Of a stretch of DNA of 64,000 bases, positions 12,880 through 22,825 are shown piece after piece. Origin of the DNA: Isoetes taiwanensis (taxonomy: Eukaryota; Streptophyta; Lycopodiopsida; Isoetales; Isoetaceae). The stretch spans positions 624,506 through 688,505 of the forward strand of contig JAJEKV010000096.1 of NCBI GenBank assembly GCA_021234155.1. Reading direction: 5' to 3'. The notes below the pieces were generated by a model. That model was given only the letters and a program-made list of their open reading frames with translations. It did no database searches and had not been told where the DNA came from. A program made the translations under genes and the position numbers. The number at the start of each line of letters is the position of its first letter. The first letter of the stretch is position 1.

Positions 12880-13180
12880 ATAGACTTGGCTAAAGTATGC
12901 TAAAAATTGAGGTGAAAGCTTCTAATGTTTAGCTAAACTTTCTAAATTTTGCCACCTGTACTTTCTTACGTTTGGCTAAAATTTTATTAAAAAAAAAAAA
13001 ACTTCTATCTTTTGACTATTTTGCACTATTTCAAGACCTAAATATTAATTGACCATAATAAATATAAATGCTATATGATAATTTGGCTAAAGTACACTAA
13101 AATTTGATGTAAAAGCTTCTAAGCTTTGGCTAAACTTTCTAAATTTTGGCAGTTACACTTTCTTGCGATTAGCTAAAGTC
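12880..13180. repeat. ~100-bp direct repeat, two copies about 200 bp apart
   Basis: The phrases TTGGCTAAAGTA, AAAAGCTTCTAA, TAGCTAAACTTTCTAAATTTTG and ACTTTCTTRCG occur in the same order at 12,880-12,980 and 13,081-13,175 (motif given in pieces). Further TTTAGCCA-type words follow to 13,310. The region is AT-rich and without genes. Confidence 0.75.
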
Positions 13181-13679
13181 GGACAAAATGGAGGTGGGGC
13201 GTGAAATAGACTTGGCTAAAATTTTATTTTTTTTAGCCCAAAAAGGGCCATAGTTTAGCCAATTTTTTTCCAAATAAGGCCAAAATTTCGCCATTTTGCT
13301 AAGTTTAGCCACTAATTTTTTCCATGGAACGTATACACAGCAGACTCCTCTGTGTACTAGCCTGCCAATGTGGCATGAAGTCTAAAAACCTGACAAGTAG
13401 ATTTCTTGTAGAATTTGAATAAGGTGGAAGGATATGCACTGCAGCTAGCAAAGCCAGGGGGACAGAAATTGAATCCCAGGTGCTGACATCACTAAAAAAC
13501 ATCTTGCAAAAAATGTTGCACTAGTCGAGCAAACAAGATTCATAACTGAAGAAACAGTCCCAAGATCACAAATCTAGCTTAGTTAAGAAAAATTACCTTT
13601 GGAGTCAAGTATAAATGTAATACCTTCGACAAAGTATATTAAAGTAGGCGCTCAAGAATGAAGGCTTCCAAAAACAGAG

Positions 13680-14110
13680 GGCAATAGAAATAAATGGGGG
13701 GGGTTTAGGGTTGGAAAATTTAAGATGCGTATTTGAATCACTCAACAAATTCAAATTCAGAATTCAAATTCTCCCCCCATTTGTATGCATTTATTAGGGG
13801 GCAAACTTTATTAACGTTATTGGGGACACGTATGCGAGGTGTCATTAAATGTAGCTCACGCGTATGCATTCAATATTTTTGAATTTCATATTTGAATTGT
13901 GTACCCTTTAATACTTTCACATACGACATGCCATGTGGCCTACATATTGGTGGAGGAGGGATTTCGAGGTGGCGCCCGTGCCACCCTTCATTATTTTCGA
14001 GCTCGCAAATTAATTATGGACTCCAACGGTCCATTATAACCTAATCGGACACTTGTCCGCTAGCTGGTGCAATGTGAGTGCATGCCTCACTTATAAATAT
14101 TCCTTTCTCC
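13680..14110 (+). promoter_or_regulatory. promoter- or LTR-like region with TATA box
   Basis: A gene-free stretch with TTCAAATTC inverted repeats (about 13,737-13,770) and a CACGCGTATG word ends in CTTATAAATATTCC at about 14,090, a good plant TATA box. Frames beyond it are broken. It could be the promoter or LTR of the decayed element that follows. I found no second copy that would prove an LTR. Confidence 0.35.
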
Positions 14111-14683
14111 TCGATAACCGCATTTTTCAACAAATTTTCGGTTTGTTCGCTCATAAACACCGCTTCCTTATCACGATATCATCAGACGACAACTAAGGAC
14201 AAGGCGCCAGCTCTATATTGGTTATGGAAAGTCGCCCAACGAAAGGTAATGCTTGCATCACTGCCGGGTTGATGTCAATGTTTATTTATTTTTTAATAAT
14301 GCTTCCCAAGACGACATGGCATCCATTCTGCCTTCCATCCGTTCCCTTCGTGCTTGAAAAGAAGCTTGCTCCTATTCATTCAAGGTCCGACACTCAAGTT
14401 ACCGCCAATAATGATCTTTTTTTCCTTCTAATCCCTCTCTATTCTATCCTTCTAATCAACTATCTTATGTGCTGGATATTCGAGCCACCTAGACTTGCTT
14501 CCCTCACCTTCTTTTCTCAAGCTATTTCTCTGACAATGACAGATTTCAGCATGAAAAAGGTCTGATAGTCGATCCACCTAACCTTGTTTTTCAAGACATT
14601 GGGCTACCAATTTTTTTTTTTGATGACTCCTTTCGCCAGAACTGTTGGAAACTTGAAGTAGGTCACCTTCCATTCCCGCCTCA

Positions 14684-15058
14684 GAAACCGGGCGGCCGGC
14701 CCTGCTTTTGCTAATAACTTCTTTCAGCAGGAACTGTGTTGGAAAGTCGAACAATATCACCTTCATTCCCGCTCTCTAAATCGGGCGCGCGCCCTATTTC
14801 GCTCTAAGCAGATCACTTGCATGGAAGTCGAAGCACCTCTACTTCCTTCCCCTTCATTGAATTCGGCGGCCGCCCAGTTTCAACTGCAAGGACAGTAAAT
14901 TGGGCCTCCACAGTGAAGGTTGTCGGCCTGGTGCCCAGTACCGGGCCTAGCAAATTGGGCGGACGCCCAATTTCAGAAGGGCATGCCTCTCCCCTAGCGC
15001 CACCCTGAACCATTCCTACTAACTTTCAAGTCACTAAATTGGGCGGGTGCCCTATTTA
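14684..15058. repeat. cluster of five family A palindromes
   Basis: Copies of the GGGCG-N2-CGCCC type lie at about 14,684, 14,777, 14,858, 14,952 and 15,035, spaced 80-95 bp. Central bases differ (GGCC, CGCG, GGCC, GGAC, GGGT). The copy at 14,952 has perfect AAATTGGGCG and CGCCCAATTT arms. Short frames through them encode GGRP-type peptides only because the palindrome reads that way. Confidence 0.85.
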
Positions 15059-15429
15059 TCTTAAATGTATGCCCACGGTACTTTCCGTAAGCTGTACTCA
15101 CTTCACGTTTGATGTAATGCAGGAGTAATGGCAAGGACAAAATCGACGCCCGCGATGCCCCGCTATATACCCCGCTTGCCGTAGGGTCGCTTTGCGCTAA
15201 AGAGACAGAGGAGGATGTGACATTTGAAGGAACTGAAGTAGTTCCGAAGATATCACTTCGCTTGTCGACAAGTACACATGGTGCATTGAAATTGGTAACG
15301 AAATCCGGGTTCAAAGACAAACCATCCTCGGCGGATTTATGTTTATATTTTGCCGCGTTCGGACAAAGAAGACAAGCAATATCGGGATAGCAATTGATAT
15401 GGGGATAAACGCAGAAGTACCCGGAGATA

Positions 15430-16790
15430 GAAGTTTTTGTGGAAGACGATTGGACAAGTGCTTCCGTTTACTTACAGTGCTACCCTCGCCACGCATGACC
15501 CTCGCCTAATGCCGGCAAGCATAACCGAAAATCAAAACTTCGCGGCCCGCAAAGGGTTGGCAAACCGGACTCATATGAGAGCTTGGAAAAATCTGGAATT
15601 AGAAAGCGCGGAGATGTTATTGACGGTTTCTACGGTCAGCGGTGGATTCTTGAACACAAGCGCACCGGTCGAAAAGGCCTCAGATACGTAATATCATGGG
15701 AAGGCCCACCAAAAAGTGTATGACACGGCCCGGTTGAAGTCTCGATCTGAAGTTACCAAAAGGGAGACGCAGAGAAGTCTAAGGTAGGTGACAAAGGCAC
15801 CGCTACAAAGAAGAAGAGATCGCTTTTTGACAACAAACCCCAAAGATTGAGATGCCCGTTGTCATGCTTGGAGGTATGCAAAAGAGACCAAGATCCTCCG
15901 AATCGGAAAGCAACACTTCCGGAGAATCTAATGAACATTCTCCCTGATCTTCTAGTTGAAGAAGAAAAAAGAGCGAGGATCAAGCGTGCACCTCCCATAA
16001 GACACGAAGATGTCCCACTCCGCCTCGAGTCCATCCGCGACAACCGAGGACGCTGAAACGGCTAGCGATAGTGCGTAGGGGATCACCGCCAATTGTACAA
16101 GATAAAACCCTCCATCGGGAGTTAACACAGAAAGTAAGCGTGAATTATCTCGAGAGCGATGTTAAACATCAAGCAAAGGGAGAGGATTTACCCACTTGGT
16201 GTAGGATTCGAAATTGAGGTCGACATATTCAAGATGCATCAAGCCCCTGCAAACATGACTTGCAGGGTCATCAGTGTTGAACACGTGGATACCCTTTATG
16301 AATCTTTCATAACTATGCAAATGCATCCTCCTTGTGCGATGTCGCCCGCTTGACCCTTCAACAGTCGTGCTATTAAATGGAAAAGAGCAAGTGATTTGGA
16401 TAATGCAGAGTTCGATCGTTAATGGAAATCACACTACGGCCGTTGTTTTCGATCCTTGTGAACTGGGCATTGGAATGGCCTCCCCGAAGGAGCCATTTGA
16501 AAGATTTGATATTTTTCTTTTATGCAAAGAAAGTGTGGGTGTAATCGGGTTGGAAACCTAACTCCAACGGAATATGTTAAGGTCACCAGAAACAAATGTT
16601 ATCATAGTGAAGACAATTCACGCAGATGTCTTCTTTGAGGAGGTCCAAAGAACTTCAAGAATCGGGAACTCTATGGCAAGCCCAAGAAAGGAAAGCGTGG
16701 TCAATCAATCCAAGGCTTTTACTCGTAGTTATGTCCCCATTAAGCAAATCCGTCCACCAATTTCAACCATCCAATTGCTCTTCTAATCTC
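15430..16790 (+). pseudogene. decayed coding body with a chromodomain-like segment
   Basis: Fragments of reading frame continue across frameshifts. Around 15,640-15,710 the frame reads GFYGQRWILEHKRTG then KGLRYVISWEGPP, which has the spacing of a chromodomain (WxxExILxxR...YxVxWxG). Next comes an acidic, serine-rich stretch near 15,870-15,920 (RPRSSESESNTSGES). From 16,159 to 16,786 other frames run in near continuity (for example MLNIKQRERIYPLGVGFEIE), with no family I recognise. Chromodomains occur at the ends of Ty3/gypsy integrases and in some transposon proteins, but no integrase core was seen. The palindrome clusters on both sides suggest it belongs to one element. Confidence 0.35.
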
Positions 16791-16824
16791 TTCTAATGTA
16801 TGCACCCTCAATCGACTTTACTCC

Positions 16825-16847
16825 AAATAGGGCGCCCGCCGAATTTC
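16825..16847. repeat. isolated family A palindrome
   Basis: AAATAGGGCGCCCGCCGAATTT-like copy (arms AGGGCG and CGCCG, one mismatch) between the two coding fragments of the decayed element. Confidence 0.7.
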
Positions 16848-16925
16848 ATAGCCTTCATGCCTGTCCATATTGTAGTTTCGTCTAATTCTATAGTCGTCTC
16901 AAGTTGTCTTACACTATATTTTGTT

Positions 16926-17793
16926 CGCAGGAATGGCTAGCTATAGCAAAGCAGACCCTGAAGAATAAGAGCATGCGGGACTATGATTATTTCGTCTATC
17001 TTGACGAAGAAACTTGGAATATGTGCACTCGAGTCGCTCAACTATTTTACGAGGACGAGCTGAAGGATGAGAATGGCGAAAGAATTGAAGTCAAGGATCG
17101 TCTACGGATGTTCACAAACAATTCTTGTCGGCCGATGAAGTCTATGCACCCCATGGATTTGCAGAGGTCATGGCAGGCAACACGTTCATCAAGGCCACGA
17201 AGGCTTATAAAGTAAAAGGAAGGCGTGTCATGAAGACTAGAGCGCAAGAATTAAGGAAGATTGGCATTGTTGAGCATGCATTACTGAAATATCTAAGAGA
17301 GTTGAAGAAGTTGAAAGTTGAAAATATGGATGAAGTCAGACAGTTTCATCCCATATTCAGAGAGAACCTCATGCTAATGTTTGCAAACAGTGTCAGTGAT
17401 TGGACGGAGAGTCAGAAAGAAGCTGAGAAGGAAAATCTACCGGAGACTCTTATTACAAAAGTGAACGAATACCTCCGTGGACCAGTTGAAGAGGGTTCAA
17501 AGGCTTTCAAATGCCTCACTGTCAGTCCACTAGGGATTTGTGTTAATGTCGTCAACACGTCAGCATGTCTTATTGGATGTGACTTTAGGAACCATATTAA
17601 ATGGTCCGTGGAGGAGTATCAAAAATTCATGGATCAGATTAGTATCCTAACGGACCAGCAGTTGTATTGGATTACCATATTTATAAACCCAGAGCATTTG
17701 AATGAGTGCTTGGCTGCAATGAAAACTATAGATGGCGGTAGTCGGGTGTGGGGTCAACCTCCAGAGTTCGTGAGCTTCAGAGTCTTGTGTTAG
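16926..17793 (+). pseudogene. unrecognised ORF body, frameshifted once
   Basis: A good 3' splice site (TTTTGTTCGCAG, ending 16,931) leads into a frame reading EWLAIAKQTLKNKSMRDYD and DRLRMFTNN. Near 17,130 the meaning passes to another frame that stays open for 222 codons to 17,793 (VYAPHGFAEVMAGNTFIKA, FKCLTVSPLGICVNVV, WITIFINPEHLNECLAAM). It is mostly helical and charged in the first half and hydrophobic later, with no signal peptide. Reading-like fragments continue to about 18,310 (KEAEDYREEITRRGVLG). I do not recognise the family. Its position between palindrome clusters suggests a transposon gene. Confidence 0.4.
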
Positions 17794-17976
17794 TCATGTA
17801 CGTGGCCCGAGACCAAGCGGCATCTCCCCGCGACCGGATGACTTGAATCTATGCTTTATACAAAGTGACCATCCACAAAGCAAAAGATTCAAAATTTCCA
17901 CAAAGACCTTAAGGAGGCAGAGGATTATCGCGAAGAAATTACCCGACGAGGAGTGCTCGGCAGGTAATATTCTTTG

Positions 17977-18000
17977 AAATATGGCGGTCGCCCAATTTAT
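17977..18000. repeat. isolated family A palindrome
   Basis: The copy reads ATGGCGGTCGCCCAATTT. It has lost two bases of the left arm but keeps the right arm CGCCCAATTT. It lies in a stretch where codon-like text continues, so it may sit in an intron or coding tail. Confidence 0.65.
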
Positions 18001-18536
18001 GTTGCTTTTGCTGAAATATTTTCTCTTTCAGCATATTGGTTGTATCGTCCATGGGGTGATAAGACTGCAGCTGGTGGGTCCGGACCTCTCATTCAATCAA
18101 CTACAAAGCCAAGACATGCACATATTTGGTGCGTAAACTCATGATGGAGGGTTGCGGTGTCCTTTTTTTTTTTTCTAGAGGCTCATTCATTGTGGCAAAG
18201 ACTATGTGAAGGATACAAAGCAACTTCATTCGAGATGCGGAGACCCTACGGCTCAAGCTAGTGCAGATCTTCGATCAATTGGAAATAATGTTGGACTAAA
18301 ATAAATCATTGGCCCGCACGGAGACGTAAGATTGCAGGGGCAAGAAGAAGAAATCAGGTTCCAAGCCTCCACAAATACAAATGATTGCCCCACACCAAAT
18401 CCATTCCCCGCCGCATCGCTTCAGAACTGCAGTCCACGCTTACCGAGTAAGGATTCCCTTGCGATCAAATAAAGAAGGTCGCAGGATTAGGAAGTAAGGA
18501 TCTATCCATCTTCCGAATTAAAAAGATAGAATTAAT

Positions 18537-18905
18537 ATGTTTGGCAGAACCCAAATGGTGAACACTCGTGATGTCATTAACGCCAGCTCGAAATTCAATG
18601 ATATAGTGGACAATGATCGAGGAATCCATCGAAGGACACACCTCAAAGTCAGCAGGAAAAAGAACCGAGAAAAGCTCAAGATGATGACGAGGAAGAAAAT
18701 CGCACACAACGCTGACGTAATAATGGATGACGAGAAGGAGATGGGTGACATAGAGATAGGGCAGGGAGGGCCAGATGAAGAAGGTGGCTCCCTGAGCAAT
18801 GAAGAGTTCATAAACAAGATGGAAGCTATAAAGGAAGCTGCCATGCAACAACAAGATCAACTTCATGACGTCGACAACACTGAGGAGAACCCCCCAGATC
18901 CGTGA
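18537..18905 (+). CDS. hypothetical charged protein, 122 aa
   Basis: An open frame starts MFGRTQMVNTRDVINASSKF. It has a lysine/arginine-rich centre (KVSRKKNREKLKMMTRKK), then an acidic, glutamine-rich tail. The composition suggests a disordered nuclear tail, perhaps the last exon of the broken gene just upstream. It ends 30 bp before a palindrome cluster. No homology is recognised, so it may not be an independent gene. Confidence 0.3.
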   Translation: MFGRTQMVNTRDVINASSKFNDIVDNDRGIHRRTHLKVSRKKNREKLKMMTRKKIAHNADVIMDDEKEMGDIEIGQGGPDEEGGSLSNEEFINKMEAIKEAAMQQQDQLHDVDNTEENPPDP

Positions 18906-18933
18906 AAAAACCTTAATGATTCACAGAGTTGCT

Positions 18934-19173
18934 GAAATTGGGCGCCCGCCCAATTTCACAGTCACATATGTCGAATCTATGGTATATCATGTATTTTTCT
19001 ATCTAAAGTAAAACATTTTGAGATCTTGAAATACAAAATTTTCATGTGAAGTTGTTCATTCTATTGGATCTAATTGCTTGTATTCTAATAGAAGTCTGAC
19101 ATAATTGGGCGGGCGCCCAATTTCCCTGCACTAGAAGAGTTCCCTCATAGAAATTGGGCGGGCGCCCAATTTG
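18934..19173. repeat. cluster of three family A palindromes
   Basis: Copies at about 18,934, 19,102 and 19,150. All three have intact AATTGGGCG and CGCCCAATT arms, and the centres are CC, GG and GG. These are the most perfect copies in the window and lie just after the hypothetical frame ending 18,905. Confidence 0.9.
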
Positions 19174-19199
19174 AACCTTAAGGCTATCAGTGCGAGCAG

Positions 19200-19550
19200 T
19201 TGAACATGAAGTCAAGTGGAACTGCCTTACAAATTACAAAAGCAAGAGTATTACGACAATCCGATTACAACAACATGACTATCACATTACAACAATGCGA
19301 TCTAGGGGACTCTTCGAGTCATTTTCAGCCCCACCCCCCGGAGATCTTTTTATCATGTACATTTGATGCTCTCTATTCCATATCGATGGATGATAACATC
19401 GAAGGGATCGTGATAATGGCGAGGATTGAGACTCACAAAGGGTCATCGATCTTCCATGGCTATTTCTGCCGCCGCACCGCTTTGAAGTTTTCGCGGATTC
19501 ATCTTGCACGTAATGGAATCACGCCAGACCAACAGAGACCACATGGTTAG
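19200..19550 (+). other. open frame of uncertain reality
   Basis: A 116-codon frame (MNMKSSGTALQITKARVLRQ...) begins 27 bp after the last family A palindrome. The first 100 bp contain repeated ATTACAA/CAACAT words and look like simple AT-rich DNA. No domain, signal or partner is visible. Listed for completeness. The following 19,560-20,160 holds no recognised feature. Confidence 0.2.
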
Positions 19551-20169
19551 ACTAAGGCCAAATTTGTTGGCCAACATTGGTTTGATATATATTTATACCA
19601 ACCAAAATTATTGTTGGTATTGTACACAATAATTATTGGATATACTTACCAAATGTATGTACGCCAATAATGTTACTACAAAGGTTTCATCAATAATTAC
19701 TTGGCTATAAGTATAGCCGCATTCGAAAGTGTATAGCATACACCCTTTCCTATGTCTCACCACCGCTAGAGTTCTTCGAGAGGTCCCAATTGCCTCCACC
19801 TCCGTGAGAGCATTTGGACACCCTCACTTGCCTCATGACTTTCGACGACCTTCATGCATGCATTATCAAAGGGATCACCCTTGATACCGGTCGCATGGTA
19901 TAGCTACTGGTCGATCAAAAGACTCCCCCGAAAGTACCATGTTACTATCCATATTGTTTGTTTCGAGCGATGATGCTTATGAGATTGACAAAATCACCAA
20001 TAATTACAATCTATGAGATGTATTTCATAAATTCATAAGAATTTATATCCGATATGACCGTATTAGGTAGCATCCACACTTGGTCTTATAGTTTTCAAAG
20101 TACCTTTAATTGCGCTCGATTAATTATATTTGTGACAAATGTATTTCTATTTTCTCAAGAAGTCTAATC

Positions 20170-20190
20170 GAAATTGGCGTCGCCCTATTT
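20170..20190. repeat. isolated family A palindrome variant
   Basis: AAATTGGCG-TCGCCCTATTT. One G of the left arm is missing. It lies alone, about 1 kb beyond the cluster at 19.1 kb. Confidence 0.6.
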
Positions 20191-20274
20191 CCTTTGGATG
20201 CTTCTATTAAACTTTGTTCGACGACTATCGTAAGGGCAAATTACCAATTTGCACAAAACAAATTGGTGTCTACT

Positions 20275-20796
20275 TTAATGTGGCCTATGCTCCATCATAA
20301 AAATAGATAGAACCGGGTTCCATTCATTAAGAAATGCATTACATAGATTTGATACACATATTATAAAACCAAATAAAACAACATGCCTCGGCGTGGGCGC
20401 GTTCGACAAAAAATAGAATACAAAGTAGAAAATATCGTGGTGCCAAGTTTCACCAATGGCTAGTTCTACTTGAATAAGATCACCTTGATCGAACTCATCA
20501 ATGTAATTTCGCTTATACAGCCCAAACCATTCATCCAATTCAAGGATCGAGTGAGGAGTGTTGACAATGAGCTTGGTTACCAAATCTTCACGCTGCCTTT
20601 TCTCCTTTTTATAAAGCTTCTTAAATAATGGTCTGAATGAGTTGTGCAGCCAAACATCCTCTAATTTGAGTAGCCTCTTTAGGGCCTCTCCCTCAATGAC
20701 AAGTCGCTTCAATGATATCGTGGAAGCTTCCAACTCCACCCTAGTGAGTTGATAATTGTTTTCCTTTAACAACCCATCCCCACGGAGGAGCTTCAT
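20275..20796 (-). CDS. hypothetical protein sharing a domain with 34.3 kb
   Basis: A 173-codon frame starts MKLLRGDGLLKENNYQLTRV. It is leucine- and lysine-rich and probably helical up to about residue 85. It then contains LIVNTPHSILELDEWFGLYK and DEFDQGDLIQVEL. A closely similar block, LVVNTTHSVRDLVDWLDLF and EEFDLGDLIEYI, occurs at 34,329-34,460 on the other strand. Two diverged copies sharing hydrophobic and acidic positions suggest a real protein-coding family, probably transposon-borne. The last 40 residues are hydrophobic and may be read-through. Function unknown. Confidence 0.45.
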   Translation of the reverse strand: MKLLRGDGLLKENNYQLTRVELEASTISLKRLVIEGEALKRLLKLEDVWLHNSFRPLFKKLYKKEKRQREDLVTKLIVNTPHSILELDEWFGLYKRNYIDEFDQGDLIQVELAIGETWHHDIFYFVFYFLSNAPTPRHVVLFGFIICVSNLCNAFLNEWNPVLSIFMMEHRPH

Positions 20797-21599
20797 GACC
20801 TGCCCAATCGATTTCGCTTTCTTCCATTCTGATTTATCTCATTCTCGCACCTCAACCACGCAATTGATTCGCGTGGGCTAAGATCTCGCTCCGATATATG
20901 GGACTGCATTTCACCATTGTGAATCCATACCGGCGCCTCGTTTCAACCATTCTCACTGCTTCGTTATGAATCTATGCTGCACAGATTTGCAAAACAAAGC
21001 CTCACTAGCAACACCTCACACACAGGACGCACTTTTCCTTGACCGCGAGTTGGGCGGGCTTGTCCTTGGCTTAATAGAAAAAGCTTCTGCCAGATCACCT
21101 ACCAGCACGTTTCCCGAAAAATTCCGTCATTCTATTTAAAAAACCATCATATTTTAGAAATTTGACTCAATTTCGGAGACGTATGGACTCAGGGAAAGTC
21201 CATAAATAATGAAACAGTGCTTGTCTCCATGCACTTCTGGGACTGCTCTGCAGCTTGAAAGAGGAGAGTACTGATTGTTTGTCACGAACTCTGAGGAGCT
21301 CTAAACTTGCAGGGCAAAATCATGACCATACAGTTTAGAAACAATTCTCTTCACAATAATTCCTAGAATCGTTTACCTTCATTTGAGATGAACGAATTAA
21401 CCGAACGATCTCTGAGGGTCCGTTTTGTAGAATCCGGTTAGCCGGTTTGGAAATGGATGCCCGAGAACAACCACGACCGCCAGTTTACACCCTATAGCAA
21501 GTTTGGAGCAATCATTGGCGTATTCCTGGCATATACTAGCATATACTTGGAATATGCCATAAACCCACATGGACATGGGCTTGCCCCCTAGGGGCAATC

Positions 21600-21745
21600 C
21601 AAAAAAAGGAAAAAAAGAAAAAAAAAGGAAAAAAAAATAGGCTTCATTGACCCACCAACCACAAGTTCCACCAACTGCAAAGAAAAAAAAAAGAAAAGAA
21701 AAAAAAGTGTCTTACACGAGGCTTGATTGACCCACCAACCATTAG
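21600..21745. repeat. A-rich duplication
   Basis: The word GGCTT[C/G]ATTGACCCACCAACCA occurs at about 21,640 and 21,720, each with a poly-A/G-rich run (AAAAAAAGGAAAAAAA) before it. It looks like a short tandem duplication. Bases 20,800-21,600 hold no recognised feature. Confidence 0.7.
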
Positions 21746-21887
21746 ACTTACACGAGTTTGTAATAGACTTGACCGGCTGAAAGTCCACATGAATAGACCT
21801 GCCTATATTCAGTCGCGAACTTTATTGGCTCCCGAAATCGGGTCAATCCGCCAAGGGGTTCGCCAGGCTTCGCCAGCGATTCCCGAA

Positions 21888-22226
21888 GATTCGCCCAGCG
21901 AACCTCGAGGATTCGCCAAGCCAATTGGCCGGGGACGCGGGCGGCCGGGTATGCCGCCGGGTTCGTCAGGCGAACCCTAACCCGGTTAAGCCGCGGCAGG
22001 CGGGCCATTGCCGGAAGCCGCACGGGTTTGTGTTCAGCGGATTCGCCCGGCGAACCCACAAATAATTCGTGGGGCGCTATGGTGGTGGCGTAGCCCGCCG
22101 ACGGGCGCCGGGAAGAGGCCGGGTTCGCTTTTCTAACCCTCGTAATGCTTGTCGTCATAGGGGCCACCATGCCCCACAATTATCGAACACGGCGTCAGGG
22201 AGGTTCCGGGTTCGCCGGGCGAACCC
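21888..22226. repeat. cluster of GGGTTCGC-N4-GCGAACCC palindromes (family B, left)
   Basis: Four copies with N3 or N4 centres lie at about 21,888, 21,959, 22,039 and 22,208. Extra half-sites (ATTCGCCAAG, GGTTCGCCAGG) lie between them. The DNA here is strongly GC-rich. A 30-bp phrase (GGCGGGGCCACCATGCCCCA and flank) is also repeated at about 22,160 and 22,245. No gene explains the cluster. It lies 600 bp before a Mutator-like transposase body. Confidence 0.8.
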
Positions 22227-22499
22227 GCGGAGCGTTTGTCGCTGGCGGGGCCACCATGCCCCACAATTTCAAATGCGGAGTATTTTAACCCCAAATTTTA
22301 ATGCCCAAGTTTTTTAAAGGCTATTAAGAAAGAACGACCCCCGCCTGGGCTCCTTATACGAGCCTATGGGCTATTTATGCGCTACCGAGACGCTGTATGC
22401 TCATATCGCTTGGGAGGGCTTGTGTGCTTCAAAGATCTTGTGCTATAGCATGCAATTCCGCTAAAACAAAAAGGCCCATATATGTCTCATATCCTTTTG

Positions 22500-22690
22500 C
22501 ATTCTCAATATTGAGCATAGGCCTTATTTTTTTGCATTTATCATAGGCCATTTTACAATAGACATTTAGAATAGGATATTTTTAGCACATGCATATTTTT
22601 GCCATAGGCATTTTTTACCATGGGAAGTTTTTTTTATACCATAGTTCTAACCATAGGCTATTTGTTTTTACCATAGGTAACTTTTACCGA
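22500..22690. repeat. degenerate tandem repeat with CCATAGGC
   Basis: CATAGGC or CCATAGG followed by A/T-rich runs recurs at about 22,510, 22,543, 22,600, 22,650 and 22,671, at uneven 30-50 bp spacing. It appears to be an old AT-rich minisatellite. Confidence 0.6.
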
Positions 22691-22825
22691 GGCAATTTTA
22701 GGTTCGTGTTGTGATAGACGCCATTTGTCTTCCTAGTAGAGTGTCGAGAATGGCAATGTAGACACCGACGACTTCGAGTCGATTTCGGATGAAAATGATA
22801 GTGATTATGGTCTTCATGACACCGG

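Noticed and set aside
14817-15008. Short frames with GGRP motifs near the family A palindromes
   Set aside because: The motif comes from GGGCGGNCGCCC read in frame; there is no conservation between copies outside it.
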